Shown here in pieces: positions 1 to 6,769 of a stretch of 13,246 nucleotides of DNA (position 1 is the stretch's first letter; every line of letters starts with the position of its first letter). Origin of the DNA: FW021-bin31 sp964478125 (GTDB lineage: Bacteria; Bacteroidota; Bacteroidia; Chitinophagales; Chitinophagaceae); the NCBI GenBank assembly GCA_964478125.1, contig CAYZGR010000075.1, positions 1 through 13,246 on the forward strand, given 5' to 3'. A program made the translations under genes and the position numbers. Below the pieces are notes generated by a model. The model ran no database searches and was not told the origin of the DNA. It saw only the letters and a list, made by a program, of their open reading frames with translations.

Positions 1-114
1 CACATAGGGTTCTTTTTTAATAATTTGCCCGTCAGTCTGTGCAAAAATGGATGTAGGAAGCACCACAGCAAATAAGACCGGCACGATAACACAAGTAAAA
101 AGATGCTTCATCAT
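1..114 (-). CDS. Start of an exported protein, cut by the window edge
   Basis: Only the first 38 codons are in the window and the gene continues beyond base 1. Two ATGs are adjacent (114 and 111), so the protein starts MMKH or MKH. A charged start is followed by a hydrophobic stretch (roughly residues 5-20, VIVPVLFAVVLP) and a small-residue site ending IFA-Q, which is a typical Sec signal peptidase I site. The mature part seen is QTDGQIIKKEPYV, too little for a family call. It lies 33 bp downstream of the amidohydrolase stop on the same strand, so it is probably the next gene of the same operon. Seen: signal peptide and spacing. Inferred: operon membership. Function unknown. Confidence 0.7.
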   Translation of the reverse strand, partial: MMKHLFTCVIVPVLFAVVLPTSIFAQTDGQIIKKEPYV

Positions 115-147
115 ATTAATTTTTACATTTTAGTATTTCATTTTTTT

Positions 148-1896
148 CTATCGCACGAACCACGCCTTTACAATTTTCCCTTCGCTAACTTCATAGATCG
201 CTATGGCTTCCATACTTTCCGGTTGCCCCAAGCCTGTTATACTTTCGTGGTCAACCACAAAATTCCCTTTAACAATCCTTCCTTTTATCTCACAATGTAG
301 ATTGGGGAATTGGTTAAACGTAGCGCCATACTGTTGCCGCATTACTTCTATGCCTTTTCCTATTAGTTGGTCAGGGAAATTATACAGTTCAATACGATCT
401 GAATAGGGCGCTAAAAATGCATCAATGTTTCTTGCGTTAAACGCGTTTACCTGTTGTTGCACCAAGGTTTCGGGCGTGAGGTGGATCAATGTATCGGGAT
501 CGATGACCTTTCCTTTGTTGATGACTAGATCGATCTTCCTCAAGTTTGAAATGCTTTCCACAGGATTGGCATTTAATAGTACCATATCCGCTTTTTTGCC
601 CACCGTAATGCTACCTAAACTATCCTGATGATTTAAAATTTTCACCGGGTTAATCGTGGCTGCCTGAATAATTTGCCAATTAGTCAATCCGGCTTTTTTC
701 ATGGCCAGCAGCTCATCGTAAAACGAGGTGGCGTGCTGTGTGCCGATATTTGCGGCGTCTGTGCCCGCGACAATGGTTACGCCGCCATCGGCCATTTTCT
801 TAAAATTAACCATCCTGATAGAATCGGTGCGCTTCCATCTGCTCACAAGCTGCGGTGAACGGAAAAATTTTTTATGCCGGTTGACCGCGGCAGTATCGGA
901 CAAGTGTTTCAGGTCTTCTATACTTCCGATTTGTTTTGGGTTGGCGTGGGTAAGATCATAGAAAGAATAATCCATGGTTTGGGAAAAAGTTTTAAAATAG
1001 CCATTCCAAACGGTCAGCGTAGGGCAATTGATGACGTGATGTGTTTTTAATAATTGGATGAAATCATCGCTCACAATTTCATCATCAATACCGTGTACCA
1101 GATAATCGCAACCGCTTTCTACGGCGAGTTGTGCAGAAAGTCTTTGGGTGGCGTGTACGGCTACTTTGAGATTGTTTCTGTGTGCTTCTTCCACAACCGA
1201 TTTCACCACAGGCTGAAATCTTTTGGCGCTTGCTTCTATGCTGTCTTTATTCGTTTCATCCACGATATACCATATCTTAATAAAATCAGGGTGGTAAGGC
1301 AGTTGCCGGCGAACGCCTTCAATTCCTTCTTCCGGCGTGGAGATGCGCAGAAACGGTTCATCCTTTCCCAGGTTTTGAAACACTTCCGGTTCATAAGAAG
1401 TGAGCAACGGTCCGGTCATAAAAATTCGCGGCGCATCCGCTTTGTTTTTAAAAGAATCTCTTTGTTGTAAAAAATTTATTGTCGCGCCCACGTCTATCAC
1501 GGAGGTAATACCGTTTTGCACATACCGCTGTAAAAGATCTTCCATATTATTGTGTACCCACAAAATTTCTTTTTTGTAAGGTTGAAATTTACGCAGATCA
1601 ATCGCGTCAGGCCGGGTATATAAGCCGCCGCTTTGAAAAAAATGCACGTGCGCATCCGTCATTCCTGGCATTAGAAATTTTCCTTCGCCAATAATCACGT
1701 CGGCATTGGCAGGGATTTTTGTTTTTTTTGCAGGCTGAATATTTGAGATGATGCCATCGTTTATGACTACTGTTTGTTTGGTTAGTAATTTCTGATGCAC
1801 TACATCAACGATGGTTACATTCTGAATATAGGTTTGGCTGTAACTTTTGAACGATAAAAAGCATAATACCAATAGCAGGGGCCGGTTTCGTTTCAT
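148..1896 (-). CDS. Secreted amidohydrolase with C-terminal SnoaL-like domain
   Basis: A metal-dependent hydrolase of the amidohydrolase superfamily, imidazolonepropionase-like branch, expected to cleave an amide or cyclic C-N bond; the substrate cannot be read from sequence. A signal peptide covers about residues 1-20 (cleavage near SYS-Q). Metal-site candidates are His83 and His85 (DAHVHF), Lys207 (FIKIWY, probably the carbamylated bridging lysine), His248 (VAVHAT), His268 (LVHGID) and Asp380 (AGTDAA). The usual beta-sandwich return, GSITVGKKADMVLL, is at about 428-441. Residues ~478-582 form a separate NTF2/SnoaL-like domain (VNAFNARNIDAFLAPYSD ... KIVKAWFVR), so at 582 aa it is longer than a plain amidohydrolase. 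It starts 6 bp after the DUF1326 gene stop, so it is very likely co-transcribed and translationally coupled. Family call firm, substrate open. Confidence 0.88.
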   Translation of the reverse strand: MKRNRPLLLVLCFLSFKSYSQTYIQNVTIVDVVHQKLLTKQTVVINDGIISNIQPAKKTKIPANADVIIGEGKFLMPGMTDAHVHFFQSGGLYTRPDAIDLRKFQPYKKEILWVHNNMEDLLQRYVQNGITSVIDVGATINFLQQRDSFKNKADAPRIFMTGPLLTSYEPEVFQNLGKDEPFLRISTPEEGIEGVRRQLPYHPDFIKIWYIVDETNKDSIEASAKRFQPVVKSVVEEAHRNNLKVAVHATQRLSAQLAVESGCDYLVHGIDDEIVSDDFIQLLKTHHVINCPTLTVWNGYFKTFSQTMDYSFYDLTHANPKQIGSIEDLKHLSDTAAVNRHKKFFRSPQLVSRWKRTDSIRMVNFKKMADGGVTIVAGTDAANIGTQHATSFYDELLAMKKAGLTNWQIIQAATINPVKILNHQDSLGSITVGKKADMVLLNANPVESISNLRKIDLVINKGKVIDPDTLIHLTPETLVQQQVNAFNARNIDAFLAPYSDRIELYNFPDQLIGKGIEVMRQQYGATFNQFPNLHCEIKGRIVKGNFVVDHESITGLGQPESMEAIAIYEVSEGKIVKAWFVR

Positions 1897-1902
1897 ACAA
1901 TG

Positions 1903-3081
1903 TCAGTTTTTGTTGCCTGTCTCTTTATCTTTACTGGAAACTTTAAAGTGAGATACCACCCCATTTTTCATTTCATATTCAAAGGCATATTTATCTCCCG
2001 TATGCACATTTTTCTCTGAAAGCCCAAGGGTATTCTGAAAAAGGATATCATCCGGCTCTAAATTGTTTAGACTGAGTGTACTGTCTGCTCCCAGGAAGAT
2101 ATAATTGATCTTCGCATAAGAGTTGGGAACCGAATAGGCGAATGAAGAATCGCTGGCAACTACCTGAACCGGTGCTCGCTGAACGACGCCTTTTTGTTGT
2201 GCCAGATAGTTTCTCAGTGTTGGTATTTTCCATAGAAGTTTCATCAACGCTTCTTGTTGGGCAGCAGTGGCTCGTTCATCTATGTAAACTATAGACCAGC
2301 TAAAAAGGCGAAAAGCCATCATGATTTTCAACCCGTCAAGGTTTACATCATCATAATGACCTGAGTGAATAGTAATCACATTATTGCCAATACAAGCGGC
2401 AGGCATTTCGCCCATTCCGCTGATGCAGGGGCAGACGCTTTCGCAGGAACAACTTTCGCCATAGGTGGCGTCAATCGCCCAATCATGTGAGCCTTTGTCG
2501 CTGTAGTCAACCACAAATTTTCCCGAGATCATCAAACTTTGCTTACCGCTTTTGGGATCTTTATCGCTCAACGCGGATGTAAACAACGAGTTGGTGAATT
2601 TACGCGCTTTGCCCATTCCCTGTTCCCAGCCGGCCATGCCCTTTTCAAAGCCGGTTTGATAAATCGACTTCCATTGGTTATCTGCGGTTAGTACTTCAAA
2701 ATTTAGATCATCCAGAAAATAATCGCCCATCCCCATGGGAATGATGACCAAGTCAATTTGTGCATCATGTTCCGGCAACGTTCCTTCCAAAAGCACCGCT
2801 GTCCATTCGGCGCTTTCGGGTACAAATTTTCGAACGGCTGTAGACGCCTGTTGGTGATGGTGATGCGCGTCCATTTCTTTTTCGACAAAATCCACCATAA
2901 ATCCTATCCCTTTCTGATTTTTAACGATGGTTCTGACGGATGCCTTATACCTGAATTTAAGACCGCCATAGCCCTGATCGGTAATGGTGTGGGAATAGGC
3001 TACCTGTGCCTGTAGGCGGCAGGTGGCACCGATTGAAATTAGCAACCCCACGAGCGCTATCTTTCTTATGAATGCTTTCAT
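1903..3081 (-). CDS. Secreted DUF1326-domain protein with extra N-terminal domain
   Basis: Function unknown; recognised by the DUF1326 signature. A signal peptide covers about residues 1-25 (LQA-Q). Residues ~30-190 are a beta-rich region resembling jelly-roll or carbohydrate-binding folds (DYFLDDLNFEV at ~120-130) and carry a HHHH run at 73-76. Residues ~200-300 match DUF1326: the cysteine cluster ESCSCESVCPC (Cys211, 213, 217, 219), Cys230, then LDGLKIMMAF and YIDERATAAQQEALMKLL. DUF1326 proteins are usually about 200 aa; this one is 392 aa, so it is an extended or fused version. The cysteine cluster and His run suggest metal or redox binding, but that is inference. It sits between the methyltransferase gene (11 bp upstream) and the amidohydrolase gene (6 bp downstream). 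The start ATG follows an A-rich tract without a clear Shine-Dalgarno. Confidence 0.82.
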   Translation of the reverse strand: MKAFIRKIALVGLLISIGATCRLQAQVAYSHTITDQGYGGLKFRYKASVRTIVKNQKGIGFMVDFVEKEMDAHHHHQQASTAVRKFVPESAEWTAVLLEGTLPEHDAQIDLVIIPMGMGDYFLDDLNFEVLTADNQWKSIYQTGFEKGMAGWEQGMGKARKFTNSLFTSALSDKDPKSGKQSLMISGKFVVDYSDKGSHDWAIDATYGESCSCESVCPCISGMGEMPAACIGNNVITIHSGHYDDVNLDGLKIMMAFRLFSWSIVYIDERATAAQQEALMKLLWKIPTLRNYLAQQKGVVQRAPVQVVASDSSFAYSVPNSYAKINYIFLGADSTLSLNNLEPDDILFQNTLGLSEKNVHTGDKYAFEYEMKNGVVSHFKVSSKDKETGNKN

Positions 3082-3092
3082 TTTTTTTAAAT

Positions 3093-3836
3093 TTATTGGT
3101 TGTCTTTTTTGCTTTTTATAAACGGAATAAGCATGGGCACGTCCTTTTTGTATTGCAGATAAGCGGTTCCTAATTGTCTGGCCAGGTCTTTTTCTTCAAA
3201 GAATTTTACCGCAACCAGAATGTAAGCGGTAGTCATGACCGAAAAATACAAATGCCCGATGGTCATTGCCGGCGTCGCCCAGAAAGCGATGATAAAACCC
3301 AGCATGATCGGATGCCTGACCAAGGCATAAAAATATCTTTTACTGAAAGACATCGGTTGGGGCGCCTTATTTCGCAGATTTTCAAGTACCTGCTTCAGTC
3401 CGAAAAGGTCAAAATGGTTGATCATAAAGGTGGAAAGGAAAACAATGATCCATCCTAAGGCAAACAGTACCCACAAAATCAAAACCAGGGTATGGTTTTC
3501 CGTTTTCCATACTATTCCGGTAATTGGTCGCCACTGCCAGAACAACAGGATCATGACGAAGTTGGTAGCCAGCACATAGGTGGAACGTTCGATGGGTTGG
3601 GGTATTACTTTCGTCCACCACCTTTTAAATGCCGGACGTGCCATGATGCTGTGCTGTAAGGCAAACAGTGTTAATAGGATTGAATCAATAATGAACGCCT
3701 GCAGCACAGTTGATTCCCCGCCGACATCAATGGATTTCGGCACGTAGAAATTTCCGGTAAAGCCTATGGCGTACAGGAATACGCAAATGAACAGGATGTA
3801 GCAGATGACACCGTAGATAAAATGGATGACTTTCAT
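3093..3836 (-). CDS. mddA: MddA-type methanethiol S-methyltransferase (membrane)
   Basis: An integral membrane SAM-dependent methyltransferase of the NnrU/isoprenylcysteine carboxyl methyltransferase fold. Members of the MddA family methylate methanethiol to dimethyl sulfide. Sequence features are an N-terminal membrane helix (~4-24) followed by GFTGNFYVPKSIDVG; ALQHSIMARPAFKRWW (59-74); ERSTYVL (83-89); FWQWRPITGIVW (99-110); a helix at ~117-137; HFDLFGLKQV (141-150); the conserved cofactor segment VRHPIMLGF (173-181); and EEKDL ... Y..Y...VPMLIP (214-238). These blocks fit MddA better than generic Ste14-like proteins, and 247 aa is about the usual length. Its place between a secreted hydrolase and a DUF1326 gene is not a context I recognise. 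Family confidence is high; the in vivo thiol substrate is inferred, since other thiols or reduced selenium compounds are possible. Confidence 0.82.
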   Translation of the reverse strand: MKVIHFIYGVICYILFICVFLYAIGFTGNFYVPKSIDVGGESTVLQAFIIDSILLTLFALQHSIMARPAFKRWWTKVIPQPIERSTYVLATNFVMILLFWQWRPITGIVWKTENHTLVLILWVLFALGWIIVFLSTFMINHFDLFGLKQVLENLRNKAPQPMSFSKRYFYALVRHPIMLGFIIAFWATPAMTIGHLYFSVMTTAYILVAVKFFEEKDLARQLGTAYLQYKKDVPMLIPFIKSKKDNQ

Positions 3837-3899
3837 TGGTTGGGTTTTTATGGTACAAAATAGATTTAGTTTTCTGTCTTATTATTTTCAATCGCCCGG

Positions 3900-4856
3900 T
3901 TAATCAGCCCAGGTTTCCTGTCTGGAAATGTACTTCAACACGGTGGTATTAAACGCATTGGGGCTTGTAAACTCCAGCCCGTGGGAAGTATTGGGAAGCA
4001 CCACTCGTTTCTCATTTTGGAGAAGGGCCTCAAGCCTGTCCGTTAAATGAGATAGCCAAAGCGGGGTGTTTTCTCCAGATACCAGCAATACGGGGATAGT
4101 CATATTCCGGATATCGGCTTCCGTAAAGGGTTGTTTATATTGCGGGTCGCCCTTAGATAAAAAGGCACTTTTTTCCGTGGCGATTTCGTCCGTCATAATC
4201 TTTCTGTCCAGGAGTGGCAGGTGTTTCAGAAAACCCTCTTGATCCACAACCCCGTCCAGAAATATTCCGGTTGCTTTTTCATCTTCATTTTCCTGAAATG
4301 CTTTAACTGCCGGTACGAATGTTTCCGACATAGCTTTCTTCATCAAAGCCGACCCCAAAGAATCGCCCACAGTGAGTTCCCAAATAGGCGGTTCGCCTAA
4401 AACAAGGCTTTTCACCAGTTCCGGATGTTTAATAGCGACAACAAGCGCTATATAAGCGCCCGCTGAATGCCCCACCAGATGCACCGGCCCGGTATGCAGC
4501 GCTTTAATGAATGCCGCAAGGTCTTCCACATCAAGCTCAGAGGAATGTAACGAAGCTGGTGTAGCAGGTTTATTGGGATAATAATATCTTCTGCTGTAGG
4601 CAATGGTCCTGTAATATCTGGCAAAAGGCTTCATCTGGTAATGCCAGGTGCGGTAATCGCCGAAGGAACCGTGGACGAACACAACAGGCGTGCCTTTGCC
4701 TTCTTCTATATAATGCAGTACGGTTCCATTGACTTCGACGGCTTTAGGCGAAAAATTCTGTAGGGTAGACTGTGCTATTGCAGTCCGGGGATTATTTAGG
4801 AATATCCCTGAAAGGAAAAACCAGTATAGCGGCAGGATATTTTTTTTGCTATTCAT
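3900..4856 (-). CDS. Exported alpha/beta-fold hydrolase
   Basis: A serine hydrolase of the alpha/beta-hydrolase fold with a signal-peptide-like N-terminus (residues ~8-29, ending AIA-Q), so probably periplasmic. The oxyanion loop HGSFGD is at 62-67. The nucleophile elbow GHSAG places the catalytic serine at 131. A likely acid is Glu262 (VSGENTP) and the catalytic histidine is His292 (NTSHGLEF). The cap region is about residues 155-245. The architecture and 318-aa length fit esterase or haloperoxidase-like members, but the substrate is unknown. It lies 30 bp downstream of the AraC-type regulator gene and 63 bp upstream of the methyltransferase gene on the same strand, which suggests that regulator controls it within one operon. 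The acid residue is the least certain assignment. Confidence 0.87.
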   Translation of the reverse strand: MNSKKNILPLYWFFLSGIFLNNPRTAIAQSTLQNFSPKAVEVNGTVLHYIEEGKGTPVVFVHGSFGDYRTWHYQMKPFARYYRTIAYSRRYYYPNKPATPASLHSSELDVEDLAAFIKALHTGPVHLVGHSAGAYIALVVAIKHPELVKSLVLGEPPIWELTVGDSLGSALMKKAMSETFVPAVKAFQENEDEKATGIFLDGVVDQEGFLKHLPLLDRKIMTDEIATEKSAFLSKGDPQYKQPFTEADIRNMTIPVLLVSGENTPLWLSHLTDRLEALLQNEKRVVLPNTSHGLEFTSPNAFNTTVLKYISRQETWAD

Positions 4857-4886
4857 GGTATTATATTTTTAGGTCATCAGATATGA

Positions 4887-5765
4887 TCAGGATACCTTCT
4901 GACTCATTTTCGCATTAAAGCGGCTGGGCATAGCGCCGTACGTTTCTTTAAATATGCGGCTGAAGTGGCTTACGTTTTCAAAGCCGCTGTCATAAGCAAT
5001 TTCACTCACTGTTTTTCCTCCGGCAGTTAAAAGCAGCCTGGCATATTCCAGCCTTTGCTGTTTAAGCCATTTTCCCGGCGGAGTATGATAATGTTCCTGA
5101 AATTTTCGTTTAAAGGAGGAAACACTGCATTGCGCCATGCGGGCGAACTCCGCTATGGACAGGTTAAACATGTAGTTTGTTTCCATCACTTCTTTTACTC
5201 TTGAAATATCCCGGTTACGAAGGCTCTGGACATAAGCCACCAACGGCGCATTTCGCGGGCTGGAAAAGATATTAAAAAGAAGTTCTTTGAATTTTAGTTC
5301 AATAAGGTCTTCCGCGTTTTGAAGTGATTGCGTGAAGTAAGGAACAATGCTATAAAAGAAGGCGCGGGTAATCTCATTTACATCAATCTCGATGAGCATA
5401 TCCGTAGGTGGATCTACATTTTTCACCGGCGCATTGCGGCAATATTCATCCAGTATATTGCATACATATTCATCCGGAAAATAAAAAACCAGCACCTGCC
5501 AGCCAATGGTATGATGGTAAATTTCCTGTTTATAAGCCGTCTTTCTGATAAAGGCGGCCTTGTTGTCGGTCAGCAGCCAGGATTTTCCACTGTGTTGAAA
5601 AACCCTTTTGCCTTGCATGGTATATACGATGATATTGAGATGGGTAAAAAGCGTAATCTCCTTATCTACCTGCGGGCACTGGTAGCAAAGAAAAAGTTTG
5701 TCCTTTACACTGATCTGTCTGAAGATTTCAGGATGGGCTACATGGAGATCATATACATTGATCAT
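4887..5765 (-). CDS. AraC/ExsA-type transcriptional regulator
   Basis: A cytoplasmic DNA-binding regulator of 292 aa. Residues ~1-170 are a cupin-like sensor domain (IVYTMQGKRVFQHSGKSWLL) and residues ~185-288 an AraC double helix-turn-helix. HTH1 lies at about 201-222 (LSIAEFARMAQCSVSSFKRKF) and HTH2 at about 250-275 (KTVSEIAYDSGFENVSHFSR), followed by the family ending FKETYGAMPSRF. The ExsA-like sensor layout is a family resemblance and the ligand is unknown. It is the promoter-proximal gene of the minus-strand run and is followed after 30 bp by the hydrolase gene, so it probably controls its own operon. A perfect 7-bp-arm inverted repeat lies about 50-65 bp upstream of the start codon and is a candidate binding site. 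Confidence 0.9.
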   Translation of the reverse strand: MINVYDLHVAHPEIFRQISVKDKLFLCYQCPQVDKEITLFTHLNIIVYTMQGKRVFQHSGKSWLLTDNKAAFIRKTAYKQEIYHHTIGWQVLVFYFPDEYVCNILDEYCRNAPVKNVDPPTDMLIEIDVNEITRAFFYSIVPYFTQSLQNAEDLIELKFKELLFNIFSSPRNAPLVAYVQSLRNRDISRVKEVMETNYMFNLSIAEFARMAQCSVSSFKRKFQEHYHTPPGKWLKQQRLEYARLLLTAGGKTVSEIAYDSGFENVSHFSRIFKETYGAMPSRFNAKMSQKVS

Positions 5766-5812
5766 GACTATTTATAGATAATTTTCCCAGGGTATTTGTC
5801 GCTTTTATGAAT

Positions 5813-5828
5813 ATCCTATCAATAGGAT
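5813..5828. promoter_or_regulatory. Perfect palindrome upstream of the AraC gene
   Basis: ATCCTAT-CA-ATAGGAT, 7-bp arms with a 2-nt centre, 48-63 bp upstream of the regulator start. Its position fits an operator or promoter-overlapping site, but no second copy was found in the window, so the role is inferred. Confidence 0.35.
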
Positions 5829-5914
5829 GATCTTTGACAATCCGTAAAAAGATAGTGTAGATATTCTTCATCACAACGCAACGGCACATCAAAGGTAACG
5901 AGCGCAATAGAAAC

Positions 5915-5937
5915 AATTACTGTACAAATCGGACATT
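5915..5937. repeat. 23-bp direct repeat, left copy
   Basis: An exact copy of the sequence at 6747-6769, starting AATTACTGTACAAATC and ending GGACATT. It lies 832 bp from its partner in the same orientation, and the two bracket the small AT-rich cassette. It is about 150 bp upstream of the regulator start. Confidence 0.9.
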
Positions 5938-5946
5938 TTGCTATCT

Positions 5947-6031
5947 GGGGAAATTGTAGTAATCAGGGCGAAACTCTGCTGCTTTTAACTCGCTGATTTA
6001 AAGTAAGTTGATAGCTTTATACAATTTCCCC
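5947..6031. repeat. Nested inverted repeat (stem-loop or MITE-like)
   Basis: Outer arms GGGGAAATTGTA (5947-5958) and TACAATTTCCCC (6020-6031) are perfectly complementary over 12 bp. Inner arms AATCAG (5961-5966) and CTGATT (5993-5998) form a second stem. The whole is 85 bp, directly inside the left 23-bp repeat and downstream of the 115-aa gene. It could be the folded 3' end of that transcript, a bidirectional structure, or a miniature mobile-element remnant. It lacks the T-run of a simple terminator. Confidence 0.6.
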
Positions 6032-6147
6032 TAATGTGCTATTATATCAAAAAATGTACGACAATAAGAATGATGCGACAAAACCAATTTTTCAGAAGAA
6101 TTGATTCGACAGATCAAATGCTGAACTTAATATCTAAAATATCAGAA

Positions 6148-6495
6148 TTATTTATTTCTTGCTCTTATAGCAGACAGGGAGGATTTAAGCGATAATTCCG
6201 TCGGTCCCCCATCTATAATACAAGACCAGTAACATACTCCATAAGCGGCTGGATCGCCTTCCAAAAGGAAATGATGGCAATGATCCCCACAATCTTCCCA
6301 TTTATTATCTATGGCTCTCATCATTCGTTTAAATTCAGTAATCCCTTCTGCTACTTTGGAGGGATCTCCATTCTCTAAATTATCTAAAGACTTTTTTATT
6401 GATTTTATTATCCTGTCCTTATCGGCCTTCTTAATATTATTTGGCACAATAGAGAATAGAATCTTTTTTTGAGAAGTTGTTATTTGTTTAGACAT
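6148..6495 (-). CDS. 115-aa hypothetical protein with twin CX3C motif
   Basis: I do not recognise this family. There is no signal peptide or membrane segment, so it is probably cytoplasmic. Residues 1-65 are lysine-rich and probably helical (KKADKDRIIKSIKKSLDNL). Residues 66-95 carry four cysteines, WEDCGDHCHHF (Cys69, Cys73) and GVCYWSC (Cys88, Cys92), giving CX3C-X14-CX3C with His72, His74 and His75 in the first cluster. That could hold disulfides or a metal, or could be the core of a modified peptide; none is shown. The tail is basic (AIRARNK). Upstream is AT-rich with no clear Shine-Dalgarno. It lies alone between two AraC-type regulators inside the 23-bp direct repeats, and its DNA is visibly more AT-rich than icmF or the operon to the left, which hints at transfer. 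Confidence 0.6.
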   Translation of the reverse strand: MSKQITTSQKKILFSIVPNNIKKADKDRIIKSIKKSLDNLENGDPSKVAEGITEFKRMMRAIDNKWEDCGDHCHHFLLEGDPAAYGVCYWSCIIDGGPTELSLKSSLSAIRARNK

Positions 6496-6579
6496 GACAA
6501 CAAGAGTTATTAGTTTAAAAATTAAACTGCTCCAAACACAAAAGAGTGTCTTTCTTAAAAGCAGTAAAGTATTAATCTA

Positions 6580-6702
6580 TTATAAAGGTTTCAAATCCAT
6601 TAAAAAAGAGATTTGTATTATAACCTCTTCAGAATTATTCGGTGGACCTTCATCTTGAGAGCCATTTAGAAGAAAAGTTACGATAAAGGAGTAGTAAATC
6701 AT
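6580..6702 (-). CDS. Possible 40-aa small ORF
   Basis: ATG at 6702 to TAA at 6580. The first residues (MIYYSFIVTFLL) are hydrophobic, the middle acidic (GSQDEGPPNNSEE), the end hydrophobic (VIIQISFLMDLKPL). It lies on the same strand as the 115-aa gene, 84 bp upstream of it and inside the 23-bp repeats. An in-frame TAA stands two codons before the ATG, so it is not a visible fragment of a longer frame. There is no ribosome site or homology I recognise. It could be a small peptide gene, a gene remnant, or chance. Confidence 0.2.
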   Translation of the reverse strand: MIYYSFIVTFLLNGSQDEGPPNNSEEVIIQISFLMDLKPL

Positions 6703-6746
6703 GGTTATTTATTACGGCATCACAAATATCATCGATATACTTCAGA

Positions 6747-6769
6747 AATTACTGTACAAATCGGACATT
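6747..6769. repeat. 23-bp direct repeat, right copy
   Basis: Identical to 5915-5937 and in the same orientation. It overlaps the stop codon of the second AraC-type gene (6768-6770) and lies about 45 bp upstream of the possible 40-aa ORF. If the cassette is an insertion, this is its right boundary. Confidence 0.9.

Larger units (their letters stand above)
5766..6147. other. 382-bp AT-rich intergenic region
   Basis: No convincing gene. It must hold the promoter of the regulator-led minus-strand operon. It contains the palindrome at 5813-5828, the left copy of the 23-bp direct repeat (5915-5937), and a nested inverted repeat at 5947-6031. A plus-strand ORF from 6073 (MRQNQFF...) runs into the 3' end of the 115-aa gene and looks like chance. 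Confidence 0.6.

Noticed and set aside
1054..1470. 138-aa plus-strand ORF
   Set aside because: It lies inside the amidohydrolase gene on the other strand and has no family signature.
5328..5777. 149-aa plus-strand ORF
   Set aside because: It is antisense to the AraC-type regulator, whose domains and HTH motifs are unmistakable; this ORF shows no domain.
6073..6192. Short plus-strand ORF MRQNQFFRRIDS...
   Set aside because: It overlaps the 3' end of the 115-aa gene on the opposite strand, has no ribosome site and shows no recognisable family.
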